This document shows positions 28,582 through 38,906 of a stretch of 64,000 nucleotides of DNA, in pieces. Both the position numbers and the translations under genes were made by a program. The notes below the pieces were generated by a model. The model saw only the letters and a list, made by a program, of their open reading frames with translations, did not search any database and was not told the origin of the DNA. Position 1 is the first letter of the stretch. Every line of letters starts with the position of its first letter. The stretch is from Moraxella caprae DSM 19149 (GTDB lineage Bacteria > Pseudomonadota > Gammaproteobacteria > Pseudomonadales > Moraxellaceae), in assembly GCF_000426885.1 (NCBI RefSeq), contig NZ_AUGF01000005.1, forward strand, positions 1 to 64,000, written 5' to 3'.

Positions 28582-30744
28582 TTAATCGCTCTGATAACCT
28601 TTCAACTTCAAACGAGCTTTGTGTAGCAGTGGCTCGGTATAGCCAGACGGCTCGGTCGCTCCTTTAAAGATAAGGTCGGCGGCGGCGTGGAAGGCAATGT
28701 TATTGTCAAAATCAGCCGACATCGGACGATAGGCAGGGTCGTCTTTGTTTTGTTCATCCACGACTTTTGCCATGCGTTCTAGGGTGTCCCAGACTTCATC
28801 GGCAGTTACGATACCGTGAGCAAGCCAGTTAGCGACGTGCTGAGATGAAATACGCAAGGTGGCACGGTCTTCCATCAGCCCCACGTTGTTGATGTCAGGC
28901 ACTTTGGAACAGCCCACACCCAAATCAACCCACCGCACCACATAGCCCAAAATGCCTTGGCAGTTGTTTTCAAGTTCACGGCGTTTTTCGTCTGCTGTCC
29001 AGTTTGTATCGGTGGCAAGTGGAATGGTCAAAAGGTCATCAAGGCCAGGCGTGGCAAGGCGTGCAAGCTCTTCTTGGCGACTCATGACATTGCATTTGTG
29101 ATAATGAATGGCGTGAATCACCGCACCGCTTGGAGACGGTACCCATGCACAGTTTGCCCCTGCTTGAGGGTGTTCAATCTTGGTGCGGTACATATCGGCA
29201 AGCTCATCAGGCTTAGGCCACATGCCTTTACCGATTTGGGCTTTGCCACGCAGTCCTGCTTTTAGACCGATTGAGACGTTACGCTCTTCATACGCCCCAA
29301 ACCACGTCTGCCCCTTAATCTCGCCCTTACGCACAAACGCCCCTGCGTGCATGGCGGTGTGAATCTCATCGCCCGTTCTGTCCATAAAGCCTGTGTTAAT
29401 AAAAATCGTCCGCTCACGAGCTTGGGCGATACAGTTTTTAAGGTTGGCGGACGTTCTACGCTCTTCGTCCATGATGCCCATTTTTAGGCTATTTTTGGGC
29501 AAGCCAATGGCTTCTTCGGCACGAGAGAACAGCTCAACAGCAAATGTCACTTCCTCTGAGCCGTGCATTTTTGGCTTAACGATATACATAGAGCCTGTGC
29601 GAGAGTTACGCAAGGTGTTCTCGCCACGAATGTCAATGGCGGACAGCATGGGCGTGATAAGTGCGTCCATAATGCCTTCAAAAATCTCTTCGCCATTGAC
29701 CAAAATCGCAGGGTTGGTCATCAAATGCCCCACGTTACGAAGTAGCATGACCGAACGCCCGTGCAAGGTCTGGGTGTTGCCGTCAAGGTCAGTATAAGTG
29801 CGGTCGGCATTTAGCGTACGGGTAATGGTTTTGCCATTTTTTTCTAAGGTTTCGGACAAATCGCCTTTCATAAGCCCCAGCCAGTTGCGATAGCCTTCTA
29901 CTTTTTCTTCGGCATCTACCGCCGCCACAGAGTCTTCTAGGTCTTGAATGGTGGTAACGGCAGATTCTAGCACCACGTCCTTAACCCCTGCTTTGTCATC
30001 TTTACCGATTGGGCTATTTGGGTCAATTTGGATAATGACATGTAAGCCATTGTTTTTTAATATAATTTCGCTAGGATTGTCAGGCGCGCCGTTGTAGCCG
30101 ACCACTTTATTTTCGGTTAAAGTGGTGTCAGTCTCGCCCACTTTGGCGGATAGTTTGCCGTCTTTTATGGTATAAGACGTTACATCAGCGTGCGAGCTGT
30201 TTTGCAAGGCAAAAGTTTTATCAAGGAAATTTTTGGCAAATGCCACCACTTTCGCCCCACGCACAGGGTTATAGCCCTTGCCTTTCTCGGCTCCGTCTAT
30301 CTCGGGAATCACATCAAAGCCATATAAAGCATCATAGAGCGACCCCCAACGAGCGTTACCAGCGTTTAGGGCGTAGCGGGCGTTTCGCACAGGCACAACG
30401 AGCTGAGCCCCTGCGATGGTGGCGATTTCATCATCGACATTTTCGGTGGTGATGGTAAAATCGGCAACTTCGGGTTCAAGATAGCCAATCTCAGTTAAGA
30501 AATTTTTATACGCCGACAGCTCATAAGCGTTGTTTTTGTGCCAGTCATCAATCTTGGCTTGCAATTCATCACGGCGAGCAAGTAGGGCTTTGTTTTTTGG
30601 GGTCAAATCAAGCACAACCTGCTCAAAGTTTTTCCAATAAGTATCGCTGTCAAGTTTGGCGACAGGTAGGGCTTCATTTTCAATAAAATCAAATAAGATT
30701 TTGTCAATGGCAAGTGAGCCTTTGGTAATGCGTTGGGTAGCCAT
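28582..30744 (-). CDS. glcB: Malate synthase G
   Basis: Condenses glyoxylate with acetyl-CoA to malate, the second glyoxylate-shunt step. The 720-residue length is that of the G isoform, not the 530-residue A form. Recognisable stretches are [66 protein letters not shown] and, towards the end, [20 protein letters not shown]. It lies just downstream of aceA on the same strand, with a terminator after aceA between them, so the two genes can be transcribed separately. Confidence 0.98.
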   Translation of the reverse strand: MATQRITKGSLAIDKILFDFIENEALPVAKLDSDTYWKNFEQVVLDLTPKNKALLARRDELQAKIDDWHKNNAYELSAYKNFLTEIGYLEPEVADFTITTENVDDEIATIAGAQLVVPVRNARYALNAGNARWGSLYDALYGFDVIPEIDGAEKGKGYNPVRGAKVVAFAKNFLDKTFALQNSSHADVTSYTIKDGKLSAKVGETDTTLTENKVVGYNGAPDNPSEIILKNNGLHVIIQIDPNSPIGKDDKAGVKDVVLESAVTTIQDLEDSVAAVDAEEKVEGYRNWLGLMKGDLSETLEKNGKTITRTLNADRTYTDLDGNTQTLHGRSVMLLRNVGHLMTNPAILVNGEEIFEGIMDALITPMLSAIDIRGENTLRNSRTGSMYIVKPKMHGSEEVTFAVELFSRAEEAIGLPKNSLKMGIMDEERRTSANLKNCIAQARERTIFINTGFMDRTGDEIHTAMHAGAFVRKGEIKGQTWFGAYEERNVSIGLKAGLRGKAQIGKGMWPKPDELADMYRTKIEHPQAGANCAWVPSPSGAVIHAIHYHKCNVMSRQEELARLATPGLDDLLTIPLATDTNWTADEKRRELENNCQGILGYVVRWVDLGVGCSKVPDINNVGLMEDRATLRISSQHVANWLAHGIVTADEVWDTLERMAKVVDEQNKDDPAYRPMSADFDNNIAFHAAADLIFKGATEPSGYTEPLLHKARLKLKGYQSD

Positions 30745-30785
30745 AATTTTGTCCTTAAAATAAAATAATGATGAAATTTGGATAA

Positions 30786-30815
30786 TAGGGCAAATTGCAA
30801 TTTGTCCCTACAAAT
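30786..30815 (-). repeat. Short dispersed palindromic repeat, second copy
   Basis: Inverted match to the sequence at 24115-24141 (centre AAATTGCAATTT, flank GTCCCTACAA). It lies in the aceA-glcB gap. Confidence 0.6.
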
Positions 30816-30840
30816 CCGCACCGAACGGATAATTTAAACA

Positions 30841-30875
30841 AAAACGGTGTTCCACTTTACAGCAAAACACCGTTT
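30841..30875 (-). terminator. aceA terminator
   Basis: Arms AAACGGTGTT / AACACCGTTT some 20 bp after the aceA stop, with a TTTTTGTTT run on the exit side in the aceA direction. Confidence 0.85.
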
Positions 30876-30895
30876 CTTTCATTTAGCCGATTAGA

Positions 30896-32494
30896 TTAAC
30901 CGCCAAATTGGTTCATGGTGTTTTTGCTCGCATCACCTGCTTTTAGAGCGTTCTCACCAGAGAAAATCTCTTTGTGGTCATCACCAATGTCCGAGCCAGC
31001 CATGGCTTGGTGTTTCACGCAAGCGATACCGCCACGGATTTCTTTACGCTGAACGCCAGCCACATACGCAAGCATACCTTCATCACCGAAGTAGCCTTTT
31101 GCCAACTCGTGCGTAGATAGAGCGGCGGTATGGTAAGTCGGTAGCGTGATGAGGTGGTGGAACACACCTGCTTCACGGGCAGCGTCCGCTTGGAAAGTAC
31201 GGATTTTTTCGTCCGCATCACGGGCAAGCTCGCTGTCGTCATATTGAGCGTCCATGAGCTTGGCACGGTCATAGCCTGACACATCTTTACCTTCGGCAAC
31301 CCAGCGGTCGTAGGCTTGTTGGCGGAAGTTGATTGTCCAGTTAAATGACGGAGAGTTGTTGTACACCAATTTAGCATCTGGCACTTGTTTTTTGATGTCG
31401 TTGACAAAACTTGCGATACCCGCCACGTCTGGGGTTGGGGTCTCAATCCAAATCATGTCCGCACCGTTTTGGAGCGAAGTTACGCAGTCTAGCACCACAC
31501 GCTCGTGCTGTGTGCCTTCACGGAACTGATACAAGCCAGACGCTAGGCGAGTTGGGCGGTGTAGCTTGCCGTTACGCTTGATAAGGATTTCGTCTTCTTT
31601 GGCGTCCGCAATGTCAATCTCAGTGGTTTCTAGGTAGCTGATGTATTTGCTCGCCAAATCACCGGGTTCACGGCTTACAGGGATTTTTTGGGTAAGGTCG
31701 GCACCTTCTGAGTCGGTACGGGCAACAATCACACCCTCGTCCACGCCAAGCTCTAAGAACGCATAACGCACGGCATTGATTTTGGCAAGAAAATCTTCGT
31801 GTGGTACGGTAACTTTGCCTGCTTGGTGTCCGCACTGCTTGGCGTCTGATACTTGGTTTTCAATTTGAATGGCACACGCACCTGCCTCAATCATTTGCTT
31901 GGTAAGTAGGTAGGTCGCTTCTTCGTTACCAAACCCTGCATCAATGTCGGCGATGATTGGCACAACATGAGTTTCAAAATTGTCAATTTGCGCTTCGATT
32001 TCTTTAACTTTGGCAGTGTCGTCTGCTTGCTCAGCCTTTTGTAAGGCACGGAACAAATCGTTTAGCTCTTTGGCATCGGCTTGACGTAAGAAAGTGTAAA
32101 TCTCTTCAATCAGCTTTGGCACGGCGGTTTTTTCGTGCATGGATTGGTCGGGCAGTGGACCAAACTCAGAGCGTAGGGCGGCAACCATCCAGCCTGATAG
32201 GTAGATGTAGCGTTTGTTCGTAGTGCCGAAGTATTTTTTGTTGGCAATCATTTTTTGTTGGGCGATAAATCCATGCCAACAGCCCAAAGACTGTGTGTAT
32301 TTGGTGTTGTCAGCATCGTACTCTGCCATGTCACGACGCATGATGCTTGCGGTGTATTTGGCGATGTCAAGACCAGTTTTGAAGCGGTTTTGGACAATCA
32401 TGCGAGCGGCATCTTCTGGGCGGATAGCGTCCCAAGTGCCACCTAATCTGGCTTTAACAGAGCGAACGTGTTCTAGGGCGGATTGGTAAGTCAT
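30896..32494 (-). CDS. aceA: Isocitrate lyase
   Basis: Splits isocitrate into succinate and glyoxylate, opening the glyoxylate shunt for growth on acetate or fatty acids. The 532-residue protein belongs to the longer Pseudomonas/Acinetobacter-type group. The catalytic signature is KQCGHQAGKVTVPHEDF (E. coli has KKCGH), preceded by PIIADIDAGFGNEEATYLL. Substrate-binding stretches YNNSPSFNW and FVNDIKKQVPDAKLV are also visible. It ends with AMAGSDIGDDHKEIFSG. No isocitrate dehydrogenase kinase (aceK) is in view. Confidence 0.98.
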   Translation of the reverse strand: MTYQSALEHVRSVKARLGGTWDAIRPEDAARMIVQNRFKTGLDIAKYTASIMRRDMAEYDADNTKYTQSLGCWHGFIAQQKMIANKKYFGTTNKRYIYLSGWMVAALRSEFGPLPDQSMHEKTAVPKLIEEIYTFLRQADAKELNDLFRALQKAEQADDTAKVKEIEAQIDNFETHVVPIIADIDAGFGNEEATYLLTKQMIEAGACAIQIENQVSDAKQCGHQAGKVTVPHEDFLAKINAVRYAFLELGVDEGVIVARTDSEGADLTQKIPVSREPGDLASKYISYLETTEIDIADAKEDEILIKRNGKLHRPTRLASGLYQFREGTQHERVVLDCVTSLQNGADMIWIETPTPDVAGIASFVNDIKKQVPDAKLVYNNSPSFNWTINFRQQAYDRWVAEGKDVSGYDRAKLMDAQYDDSELARDADEKIRTFQADAAREAGVFHHLITLPTYHTAALSTHELAKGYFGDEGMLAYVAGVQRKEIRGGIACVKHQAMAGSDIGDDHKEIFSGENALKAGDASKNTMNQFGG

Positions 32495-32917
32495 GAGAAT
32501 TTTCCTTAAAGTTCATGGGTCTAGGACCGTGAATGATAAAACTGCCAACTTATGAAAAAAAGCAATGCAAGACCATCTGTATTGCTCGTTTGTTTTTCAT
32601 GTGCCTAGCATACCCAAAAGTTTGGCATTTATCCAATAGCCTGCTTAAATTGTCATTATTTTTTAAAAAAATGATGTTGGATTTTTCATTATAAAAATTG
32701 ATGATAATTAAGACAAGCAAGATGACAACCCTTTGAAAAGTAAGGTGATTTTCTCAAAATGGGGTGTATAAATTATCTTGATGATGATGTTTGATTTTTT
32801 ATAAAAATTTTTTGAAAAATCTGCCAAATTGTAACAAAACATCTCAAAAACCACCCCATCTGACCCCCACTATTGTCATTTTATGCTAAAATTTGCCAAA
32901 TTTCACACCATTTTATC
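32495..32917. other. AT-rich intergenic region between aceA and ubiC
   Basis: About 420 bp separating two divergent genes. It must hold both promoters, but I cannot fix either with confidence. A TAAAAT close to 32890 could be the ubiC -10. I see no ORF, repeat or RNA here. Confidence 0.4.
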
Positions 32918-33376
32918 ATGACCACACCACCCACCACCCTAGTCCCTTATCTGTATTCTCACGGCTCGCTCACCACCTTATTAGAACAGCGAGCAGGGCA
33001 AGCCTTGCGTGTCAATGTGGTACGTGAATCGTATCAAGTCATTGATTTTACCACCAAAAAACTCTTAGGATTGCCCGTCCACCGTCCTACCCTTGCGTGG
33101 GTACGTGAAGTGGGGCTTTATGGCAATGATGATAAAGCATGGGTGCGTGCCAAAAGCGTATTTCCCTTGACAAGCCTAGTCGGTAATGCCAAACGCCTAC
33201 GCCATTTAAAACGCACGCCGATTGGCTATGTCATGTTTAAACACAACAAAAATCTACCCCATACTCGCACTTACTTTTTTGATAATAATGAACATTGGGG
33301 GCGAAATACGGTCTATGATTGGCAAGGGCGAGCGGTGTTGGTGCAAGAGGTATTTTTGACGGATTTTTTAAATTGA
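32918..33376 (+). CDS. ubiC: Chorismate--pyruvate lyase
   Basis: Converts chorismate to 4-hydroxybenzoate plus pyruvate, the entry to ubiquinone. A protein of about 152 residues with the family's WVREVGLYGNDDKAWVRAKS segment, PLTSLVGNAKRLRHLKRTPI and a final RAVLVQEVFLTDF. I start it at the ATG at 32918 (MTTPPTTLVPYLYSHGSL); the frame extends upstream to a TTG at 32873. The usual partner ubiA does not follow; glyA is next after about 150 bp. Confidence 0.85.
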   Translation: MTTPPTTLVPYLYSHGSLTTLLEQRAGQALRVNVVRESYQVIDFTTKKLLGLPVHRPTLAWVREVGLYGNDDKAWVRAKSVFPLTSLVGNAKRLRHLKRTPIGYVMFKHNKNLPHTRTYFFDNNEHWGRNTVYDWQGRAVLVQEVFLTDFLN

Positions 33377-33526
33377 TAATCGGCTAATATCTTGGTATGA
33401 TTTTGGTCTATTTATCATCTCTGATACCAAAATACCCCTACCATTTTAGGTAAAATATGATACACTTAGCATGTTTATTTATACCCTTTCATCTCTAATC
33501 TTTCCAATCTAATCTAAGGATTTTTT

Positions 33527-34909
33527 ATGTTCAAAGACATCTCCCTACACGCCATTGATGCCGAGATTGCCATCGCCATTGATGCCGAGGGCAAGCGTCA
33601 AGAAGACCATATTGAGCTCATCGCCAGTGAGAACTACTGCTCGCCTGCCGTGATGGCAGCCCAAGGTTCAAACCTAACTAACAAATATGCCGAAGGCTAC
33701 CCTAACAAACGCTACTACGGCGGTTGTGAGCATGTGGACGTGATTGAGCAGATTGCCATTGACCGTGCCAAAGCGCTGTTTGGGGCGGACTATGCCAACG
33801 TACAGCCACACTCAGGGTCTAACGCCAACGCTGCCGTGTATCTTGCCCTACTAGAAGCAGGCGATACTGTGCTTGGCATGAGCTTGGCTCACGGCGGACA
33901 CTTGACACACGGGGCAAGCGTGTCGTTCTCGGGCAAGACGTACAATGCCGTGCATTATGGCATTACCGATGACGGCTTGATTAATTATGATGAAGTGGCT
34001 CGTCTGGCCCGTGAACATAAGCCTAAGATGATTATCGCTGGCTTTTCGGCATATAGTCAAGTCATGGACTGGCAAAAGTTTCGTGAGATTGCCGATGAAG
34101 TCGGTGCGTATCTTATGGTAGATATGGCACACGTGGCAGGGCTTGTGGCGGCAGGCGTGTACCCGAACCCCGTGCAGATTGCAGACGTAACGACCACCAC
34201 CACTCACAAAACCTTGCGAGGCCCTCGCTCGGGTCTTATCCTTGCCCGTGCCAACGAAGAGATTGAGAAAAAACTCAACTCAGCCGTCTTCCCTGGCACG
34301 CAAGGCGGTCCACTCATGCACGCCATCGCTGCCAAAGCCGTGTGCTTTAAAGAAGCGATGTCACCAGAGTTCAAAGAATACCAACAACAAGTCGTCAAAA
34401 ACGCCAAAGCCATGGCAGACACGATCATCGCTCGTGGCTATGACGTGGTGTCTGGCGGTACCGAAAACCACCTTATGCTTATCAGTCTTATCAAGCAAGG
34501 CATTACAGGCAAAGAAGCGGACAAATGGCTAGGCGATGCTCATATCACCGTCAATAAAAACTCCGTGCCAAATGACCCCAAATCGCCCTTTGTAACAAGT
34601 GGCATCCGCCTTGGTACACCTGCCGTTACCACTCGTGGTTTTAAAGAAGCTGAGTGCGTGGAGCTGGCTGGCTGGGTGTGCGATATTTTAGACGCCAAAG
34701 GCGATGAAAAGGTGATTGGTGAGGTGCGTACCAAAGTTAGCGAAGTATGTCAAAGACTGCCTGTTTATCAAAAATCCAAAACCAAAGAGCTGTTCTCCAA
34801 AATCAGTGATATGATTGATGAGCAAGCTGACAGTGAATTTGTCCACACCGCCAAAGACAAATTCAATGAGTTCTACGAAAAAGCGATGGCGAAAATCAAT
34901 CAAAAATAA
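33527..34909 (+). CDS. glyA: Serine hydroxymethyltransferase with extra C-terminal tail
   Basis: PLP enzyme interconverting serine and glycine with tetrahydrofolate, supplying one-carbon units. The core is canonical: [56 protein letters not shown], and the PLP lysine in [14 protein letters not shown] (about residue 230). The normal protein ends near VCQRLPVYQ (about residue 416). This one goes on for about 44 more residues ([20 protein letters not shown] ... [16 protein letters not shown]), an amphipathic, likely helical tail I cannot assign. A terminator follows directly. The start has the usual [15 protein letters not shown]-terminus. Confidence 0.97.
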   Translation: MFKDISLHAIDAEIAIAIDAEGKRQEDHIELIASENYCSPAVMAAQGSNLTNKYAEGYPNKRYYGGCEHVDVIEQIAIDRAKALFGADYANVQPHSGSNANAAVYLALLEAGDTVLGMSLAHGGHLTHGASVSFSGKTYNAVHYGITDDGLINYDEVARLAREHKPKMIIAGFSAYSQVMDWQKFREIADEVGAYLMVDMAHVAGLVAAGVYPNPVQIADVTTTTTHKTLRGPRSGLILARANEEIEKKLNSAVFPGTQGGPLMHAIAAKAVCFKEAMSPEFKEYQQQVVKNAKAMADTIIARGYDVVSGGTENHLMLISLIKQGITGKEADKWLGDAHITVNKNSVPNDPKSPFVTSGIRLGTPAVTTRGFKEAECVELAGWVCDILDAKGDEKVIGEVRTKVSEVCQRLPVYQKSKTKELFSKISDMIDEQADSEFVHTAKDKFNEFYEKAMAKINQK

Positions 34910-34920
34910 GTCCTAAATCA

Positions 34921-34958
34921 AATCCGCCCCTTGATGATGTCATGGGGCGGATTTTTTT
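34921..34958 (+). terminator. glyA terminator
   Basis: Perfect arms AATCCGCCCC / GGGGCGGATT followed by seven T's, 11 bp after the glyA stop. Confidence 0.93.
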
Positions 34959-34980
34959 GGTTGTCTGTAGAGTTAATCAA

Positions 34981-35005
34981 AAACCCTATCATTGCGATAG
35001 GGTTT
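34981..35005 (-). terminator. glyS terminator
   Basis: Arms AAACCCTATC / GATAGGGTTT, about 20 bp past the glyS stop on the minus strand, followed by T-rich sequence. Confidence 0.85.
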
Positions 35006-35024
35006 TGGTTTTGGCAAGACTTGT

Positions 35025-37118
35025 TTAACCTTGTAACACCCCAATATCCGCCACGCTCAAAAACAGCGTACGCACCTGCCCAAGCAAGGCTAGGCGGTTG
35101 TTTTTGAGATTTTCATCATCGGCATTTACCATGACATTATCAAAAAAGTCGGTCAATGGGCTTGCCAAGGCGGTCAGGGCGGTCAATACCCCTTGATAAT
35201 CGGCATTGTCCTGCAAGGGTTTTACCGTCTCTTTGGCGCTCAGAATCGCCTGATACAACGCCTTTTCTGCCGTCTCGGTCAATAGGCTCTCATCTACATT
35301 CTCGCCCACATTGTCGGCTTTGGCAAGGATATTGGCAACACGTTTGTTATTCTCTGCCAGCACCTGTGCCTGTGGCAACGCACGAAACGCCTGCACCGCA
35401 CGGATACGCTCATCAAAATCAAGGGGCATGTGCGGATTTATCGCTTGCACCGCTTGAATGGTGTCCACATTCACGCCCTGCTCGGTATACATGGCACGAT
35501 AGCGTGAGCTGACAAATTCCATGACGGCATTAAAAGTCTCGCTCATGTTATTGATTTTATTGCCATAATTTTTAATGGCCTCACCGACAAGGCTTGCTAG
35601 GTTTAATGGCAGTTTATTTTCAATCAAAATACGCAGAACGCCAATGCTTGCTCGTCTTAGGCTAAATGGGTCTTTTGAGCCTGTCGGAGCTTCGTTAATG
35701 CCAAAAATCCCCACCAAAGTGTCTAGGCGGTCGGACAAGGCAAGGGCGATACCGATTGGTGTTTTTGGCAATTCATCGCCACTAAATTTGGGCAGGTATT
35801 GCTCGCTAATGGCGTTCGCCACGTCCGCTTTTTCGCCTGACTTGTGGGCATAATACGTCCCTGCAATGCCTTGCAATTCGGGGAATTCGCCCACCAACGT
35901 GGTCGCCAAATCCGCCTTCGCCAAAACCCCCGCTCGCACCACGTCATCGGTCGGCACGTCCCAGCCGTGCGGACGCAAGTTTTCGCTAATAAAGGCAGAC
36001 AGTTTGGCAATACGCTCGCCCTTTTCCCAAATCGTGCCAAGTTTGTCTTGGAACACTCGTGTTTTTAGGGTTTCGGCAAAGTCGGCAAGCGGACGTTTTT
36101 GGTCTTGCAAAAAGAAAAATTCAGCGTCCGACAGGCGTGGGCGTACCACTTTTTCATTACCCAAAATCACCGCAGATTTATCAAGGCTGTCAATGTTGCT
36201 GATAAAGATAAAGTTGGGTTTTAGCTTGCCGTTGTCGTCCGTGAGACAAAAATATTTTTGGTCGGCTTGCATGGTGCTGATAAGGGCTTCTTGGGGAACG
36301 GCTAAGAAACGCTCTTCAAAACCCGCTCGCAAGGCAACAGGATAATCCACAAGGGCGGTAACCTCATCCAGCAACTCATCAGGGACAATGGCGGTCGCAC
36401 CGATTTCATCGGAGAGTTTTTGGACTTGGGCGACAATGTCCGCTTGGCGTTTGGCAAAATCCGCCACCACAAACCGCTCAGCAAGCAGGCTTTCATAATG
36501 CTCGGCATGGTCAATCACAAAAAAATCAGGGGCGTGATAGCGATGACCACGAGACTGCTTGCCTGTGTCATGTCCTTGAATGCGTGCAGGAATGACAGTA
36601 TCGTCTGCCATGAGTACCACCCATTGTACAGGACGGACAAACTCGTCCTTGCTCGCCCCAGAACGCATACGTTTGGCAATCGGCAAATCGTCCAATGCCT
36701 TTTGGATAAGGCGTGGCATCAGGTTGGTAATTTTCTCGCCTTTAATAGTCAGCTTGTAGGCGATGTATTCGCCTTTTTTGTCGCTGATTGTGATTAAATC
36801 ATCTTTGGTGAGATTTAGACCGTTTGCGTTAAGCCCCTGCAAAAAGCCCTGCCCTGCACGAGACAAATTCCCGTCAGCGTCAAAACCTGCCTTGATGTTT
36901 GGGCCTTTTTTGGTCTCGGTGCGGTCGGGCTGATAGTCGCCCACACCTTTGATAAGTAGTGCCAAACGGCGTGGGGCAGAGAATGCCTTGATGTCATCAA
37001 AAGCGATGTTTTGCTCGCCCAATGCCGTTTTGACGTGGTCGTATAGGGCATTTTGTAGGGTTTTTAGGGATTTTGGGGGCAATTCTTCGGTGCCAAGTTC
37101 AAATAGGATTGTGTTCAT
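35025..37118 (-). CDS. glyS: Glycine--tRNA ligase beta subunit
   Basis: Beta chain of the alpha2-beta2 bacterial enzyme; binds tRNA-Gly and has an HD-type and a C-terminal anticodon-binding region. 697 residues with the expected N-terminus (ILFELGTEELPPKSLKTLQN), SAPRRLALLIKGV, PKFSGDELPKTPIGIALALS and SDRLDTLVGIFGINEAPTGS, then DPFSLRRASIGVLRI. Its partner glyQ lies upstream on the same strand, but the lipoprotein gene at 37196 sits between them, an unusual interruption of the normally adjacent pair. Confidence 0.98.
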   Translation of the reverse strand: MNTILFELGTEELPPKSLKTLQNALYDHVKTALGEQNIAFDDIKAFSAPRRLALLIKGVGDYQPDRTETKKGPNIKAGFDADGNLSRAGQGFLQGLNANGLNLTKDDLITISDKKGEYIAYKLTIKGEKITNLMPRLIQKALDDLPIAKRMRSGASKDEFVRPVQWVVLMADDTVIPARIQGHDTGKQSRGHRYHAPDFFVIDHAEHYESLLAERFVVADFAKRQADIVAQVQKLSDEIGATAIVPDELLDEVTALVDYPVALRAGFEERFLAVPQEALISTMQADQKYFCLTDDNGKLKPNFIFISNIDSLDKSAVILGNEKVVRPRLSDAEFFFLQDQKRPLADFAETLKTRVFQDKLGTIWEKGERIAKLSAFISENLRPHGWDVPTDDVVRAGVLAKADLATTLVGEFPELQGIAGTYYAHKSGEKADVANAISEQYLPKFSGDELPKTPIGIALALSDRLDTLVGIFGINEAPTGSKDPFSLRRASIGVLRILIENKLPLNLASLVGEAIKNYGNKINNMSETFNAVMEFVSSRYRAMYTEQGVNVDTIQAVQAINPHMPLDFDERIRAVQAFRALPQAQVLAENNKRVANILAKADNVGENVDESLLTETAEKALYQAILSAKETVKPLQDNADYQGVLTALTALASPLTDFFDNVMVNADDENLKNNRLALLGQVRTLFLSVADIGVLQG

Positions 37119-37195
37119 TTTAACCTTTTACATTTAATTAACTATAAAACACGATACAGGTTTTTATCAATAACCGATATGATATTTATTTGGTA

Positions 37196-37513
37196 TTAAT
37201 TTTTGTCATCGTCGTCATTATCACGATCGTTATCTCTGTCACCGTCTTGGTCGTCATTGCGATTGTCATTTCTCTCATCGTCATCACGCTCATTGCGGTC
37301 ATCATCGTCATCATTATCACGACGGTCGTCATTTTGATTGTCACGATTGTCATTTCTGTCATCGTCATTATCACGGTCTTGACGGTCGGAATATTCGGTG
37401 CGGTCGTTTTCACGTTCGTTATTGTCATTATCATTATTACCACCAAAACCACAAGCAGTCAAAAGAGCAATAAGTGATAATACAGATAGTGATTTAATGA
37501 ATTTGGTGTTCAT
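37196..37513 (-). CDS. Asp/Asn/Arg-rich low-complexity lipoprotein
   Basis: 105 residues. The N-terminus is a lipoprotein signal peptide (MNTKFIKSLSVLSLIALLTAC) with lipobox LTAC, so the mature chain would be anchored at Cys21. After GFGGNN the rest is made almost only of Asp, Asn, Arg and Glu in patterns such as RDNDDDRNDNRDNQNDD, with no hydrophobic residue: a disordered, strongly charged segment. An AGGACG ribosome site precedes the ATG. I recognise no family. It lies between glyQ and glyS and may be co-transcribed with them. Possible roles (cation binding, surface charge) are guesses. Confidence 0.7.
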   Translation of the reverse strand: MNTKFIKSLSVLSLIALLTACGFGGNNDNDNNERENDRTEYSDRQDRDNDDDRNDNRDNQNDDRRDNDDDDDRNERDDDERNDNRNDDQDGDRDNDRDNDDDDKN

Positions 37514-37551
37514 GATGCGTCCTAGTTAACAAAAAGGTTGTGATGGTCAAA

Positions 37552-38514
37552 TCAATCTTCTTCTTTGGCAAGCCATTTTTCAAGAGCTTCTGCTTTATGT
37601 TCTTCATCAGCAAGCACAAAGCCCAGTTTAGCACGAGCTTGCACATAGCTGACCGCCACTTTTCTTGCCAAAGTCCGCACTCGCAAAATAAATCTTTGGC
37701 GTTCGGTAACCGAAATCGCCCCACGAGCGTCCAGTAGGTTAAAGGTATGGCTTGCTTTTAGCACCATTTCATAGGCAGGCAGGGGCAGATTTACGCCCAC
37801 CAGACGTTCGGCTTCATGCTCATAAAAGTCAAATAATTCAAAAAGTTTGGCAACGTCTGCATATTCAAAATTATAGGTAGATTGCTCCACTTCGTTTTGG
37901 TGAAACACATCGCCATAAGTTACACGCCCAAACTCGCCGTCCGTCCACACAAGGTCATAGACGCTGTCCACACCCTGAATGTACATGGCAAGGCGTTCAA
38001 GCCCATAAGTAATCTCGCCCGTTACAGGGAAACACTCAATACCCCCAACCTGCTGAAAATAGGTAAACTGGGTAACTTCCATACCATTTAGCCACACTTC
38101 CCAGCCAAGCCCCCACGCTCCAAGCGTTGGACTCTCCCAATTGTCTTCCACAAAACGCACGTCATGGGTTAGTGTATCAATACCCAACGCCTGCAAAGAG
38201 CCCAAATACAGCTCTTGGATATTGGCAGGGTTTGGTTTTAAGACGACTTGGAACTGGTAATAATGTTGCAAGCGGTTGGGGTTGTCGCCATAACGCCCGT
38301 CTGTGGGACGGCGAGACGGCTGAACGTAGGCGGCGTTCCATTTTTCGGGGGTTAAAGCACGCAAAAATGTAGCGGTGTGAAACGTCCCTGCCCCCATTTC
38401 CATGTCATAAGGTTGCAAGACCACACAGCCACGCTCTGCCCAGTAGTTTTGTAGAGTTAGGATAATTTGTTGAAAGGTAAGTGGTTGTTTTGATGTTTGT
38501 GTCATGGTCATCAC
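37552..38514 (-). CDS. glyQ: Glycine--tRNA ligase alpha subunit
   Basis: Catalytic class II chain that activates glycine. 320 residues with the standard opening ([20 protein letters not shown]), the [15 protein letters not shown] segment, [39 protein letters not shown] and a helical C-terminus. Three in-frame ATGs lie close together (38514, 38511, 38505); I keep the first. The tRNA-Leu gene lies upstream on the same strand with its own terminator, so glyQ probably has its own promoter. Confidence 0.98.
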   Translation of the reverse strand: MMTMTQTSKQPLTFQQIILTLQNYWAERGCVVLQPYDMEMGAGTFHTATFLRALTPEKWNAAYVQPSRRPTDGRYGDNPNRLQHYYQFQVVLKPNPANIQELYLGSLQALGIDTLTHDVRFVEDNWESPTLGAWGLGWEVWLNGMEVTQFTYFQQVGGIECFPVTGEITYGLERLAMYIQGVDSVYDLVWTDGEFGRVTYGDVFHQNEVEQSTYNFEYADVAKLFELFDFYEHEAERLVGVNLPLPAYEMVLKASHTFNLLDARGAISVTERQRFILRVRTLARKVAVSYVQARAKLGFVLADEEHKAEALEKWLAKEED

Positions 38515-38662
38515 TTTTGGCTTTGGTAAATGAGTTATTTTAACACAAATGGATAGGATAAAAAATGGTTATAATTTTAAGTTGTTAAGATTTTTACAGA
38601 TAAATGGCGAATGACAGAGCAGATTAAAGGGTTGGGGATATGATTTTGCTTTTAAAAACAAA

Positions 38663-38686
38663 AAACCCTTGAAAAATCAAGGGTTT
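38663..38686 (-). terminator. Terminator of tRNA-Leu
   Basis: Arms AAACCCTTG / CAAGGGTTT just beyond the 3' end of the tRNA, followed on the minus strand by TTTTTTGTTTTT. Confidence 0.9.
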
Positions 38687-38691
38687 ATAGT

Positions 38692-38777
38692 TGGTACCAG
38701 TGGTCGGACTCGAACCGACACGCTTATTAGGCAACGGATTTTGAATCCGTCGTGTCTACCAATTTCACCACACTGGC
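38692..38777 (-). tRNA. tRNA-Leu, anticodon CAA
   Basis: 86 nt including an encoded CCA. The minus strand starts GCCAGTGTGGTGAAATTGGT. The anticodon stem is ACGGA/TCCGT with loop TTCAAAA (anticodon CAA, reads UUG). A long variable arm follows, as expected for class II tRNA, then the T arm GTCGGTTCGAGTCCGAC and acceptor CACTGGT plus A and CCA. The first base pair is a G-U wobble. Confidence 0.96.
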
Positions 38778-38906
38778 ATGAGCGGTTAGCTTGTTTGCTA
38801 TGGGTGCGTATTATAGCTTATTTTAAAATTTCGTCAAGGGGTTTTTATAAAAATTTTAAAATTATTTTAAAGACTGGACTGATTGGACAGCCCAATCTTA
38901 TAGGTA

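Noticed and set aside
37190-37477. Very hydrophobic Ile/Val-rich ORF on the plus strand
   Set aside because: It is the antisense of the Asp/Asn/Arg-rich lipoprotein, whose codons read backwards give Val/Ile; it has no ribosome site.
38692-38777. tRNA-Leu as an integration site of a mobile island
   Set aside because: No integrase or duplicated tRNA end nearby; flanks are glyQ and ppsA.
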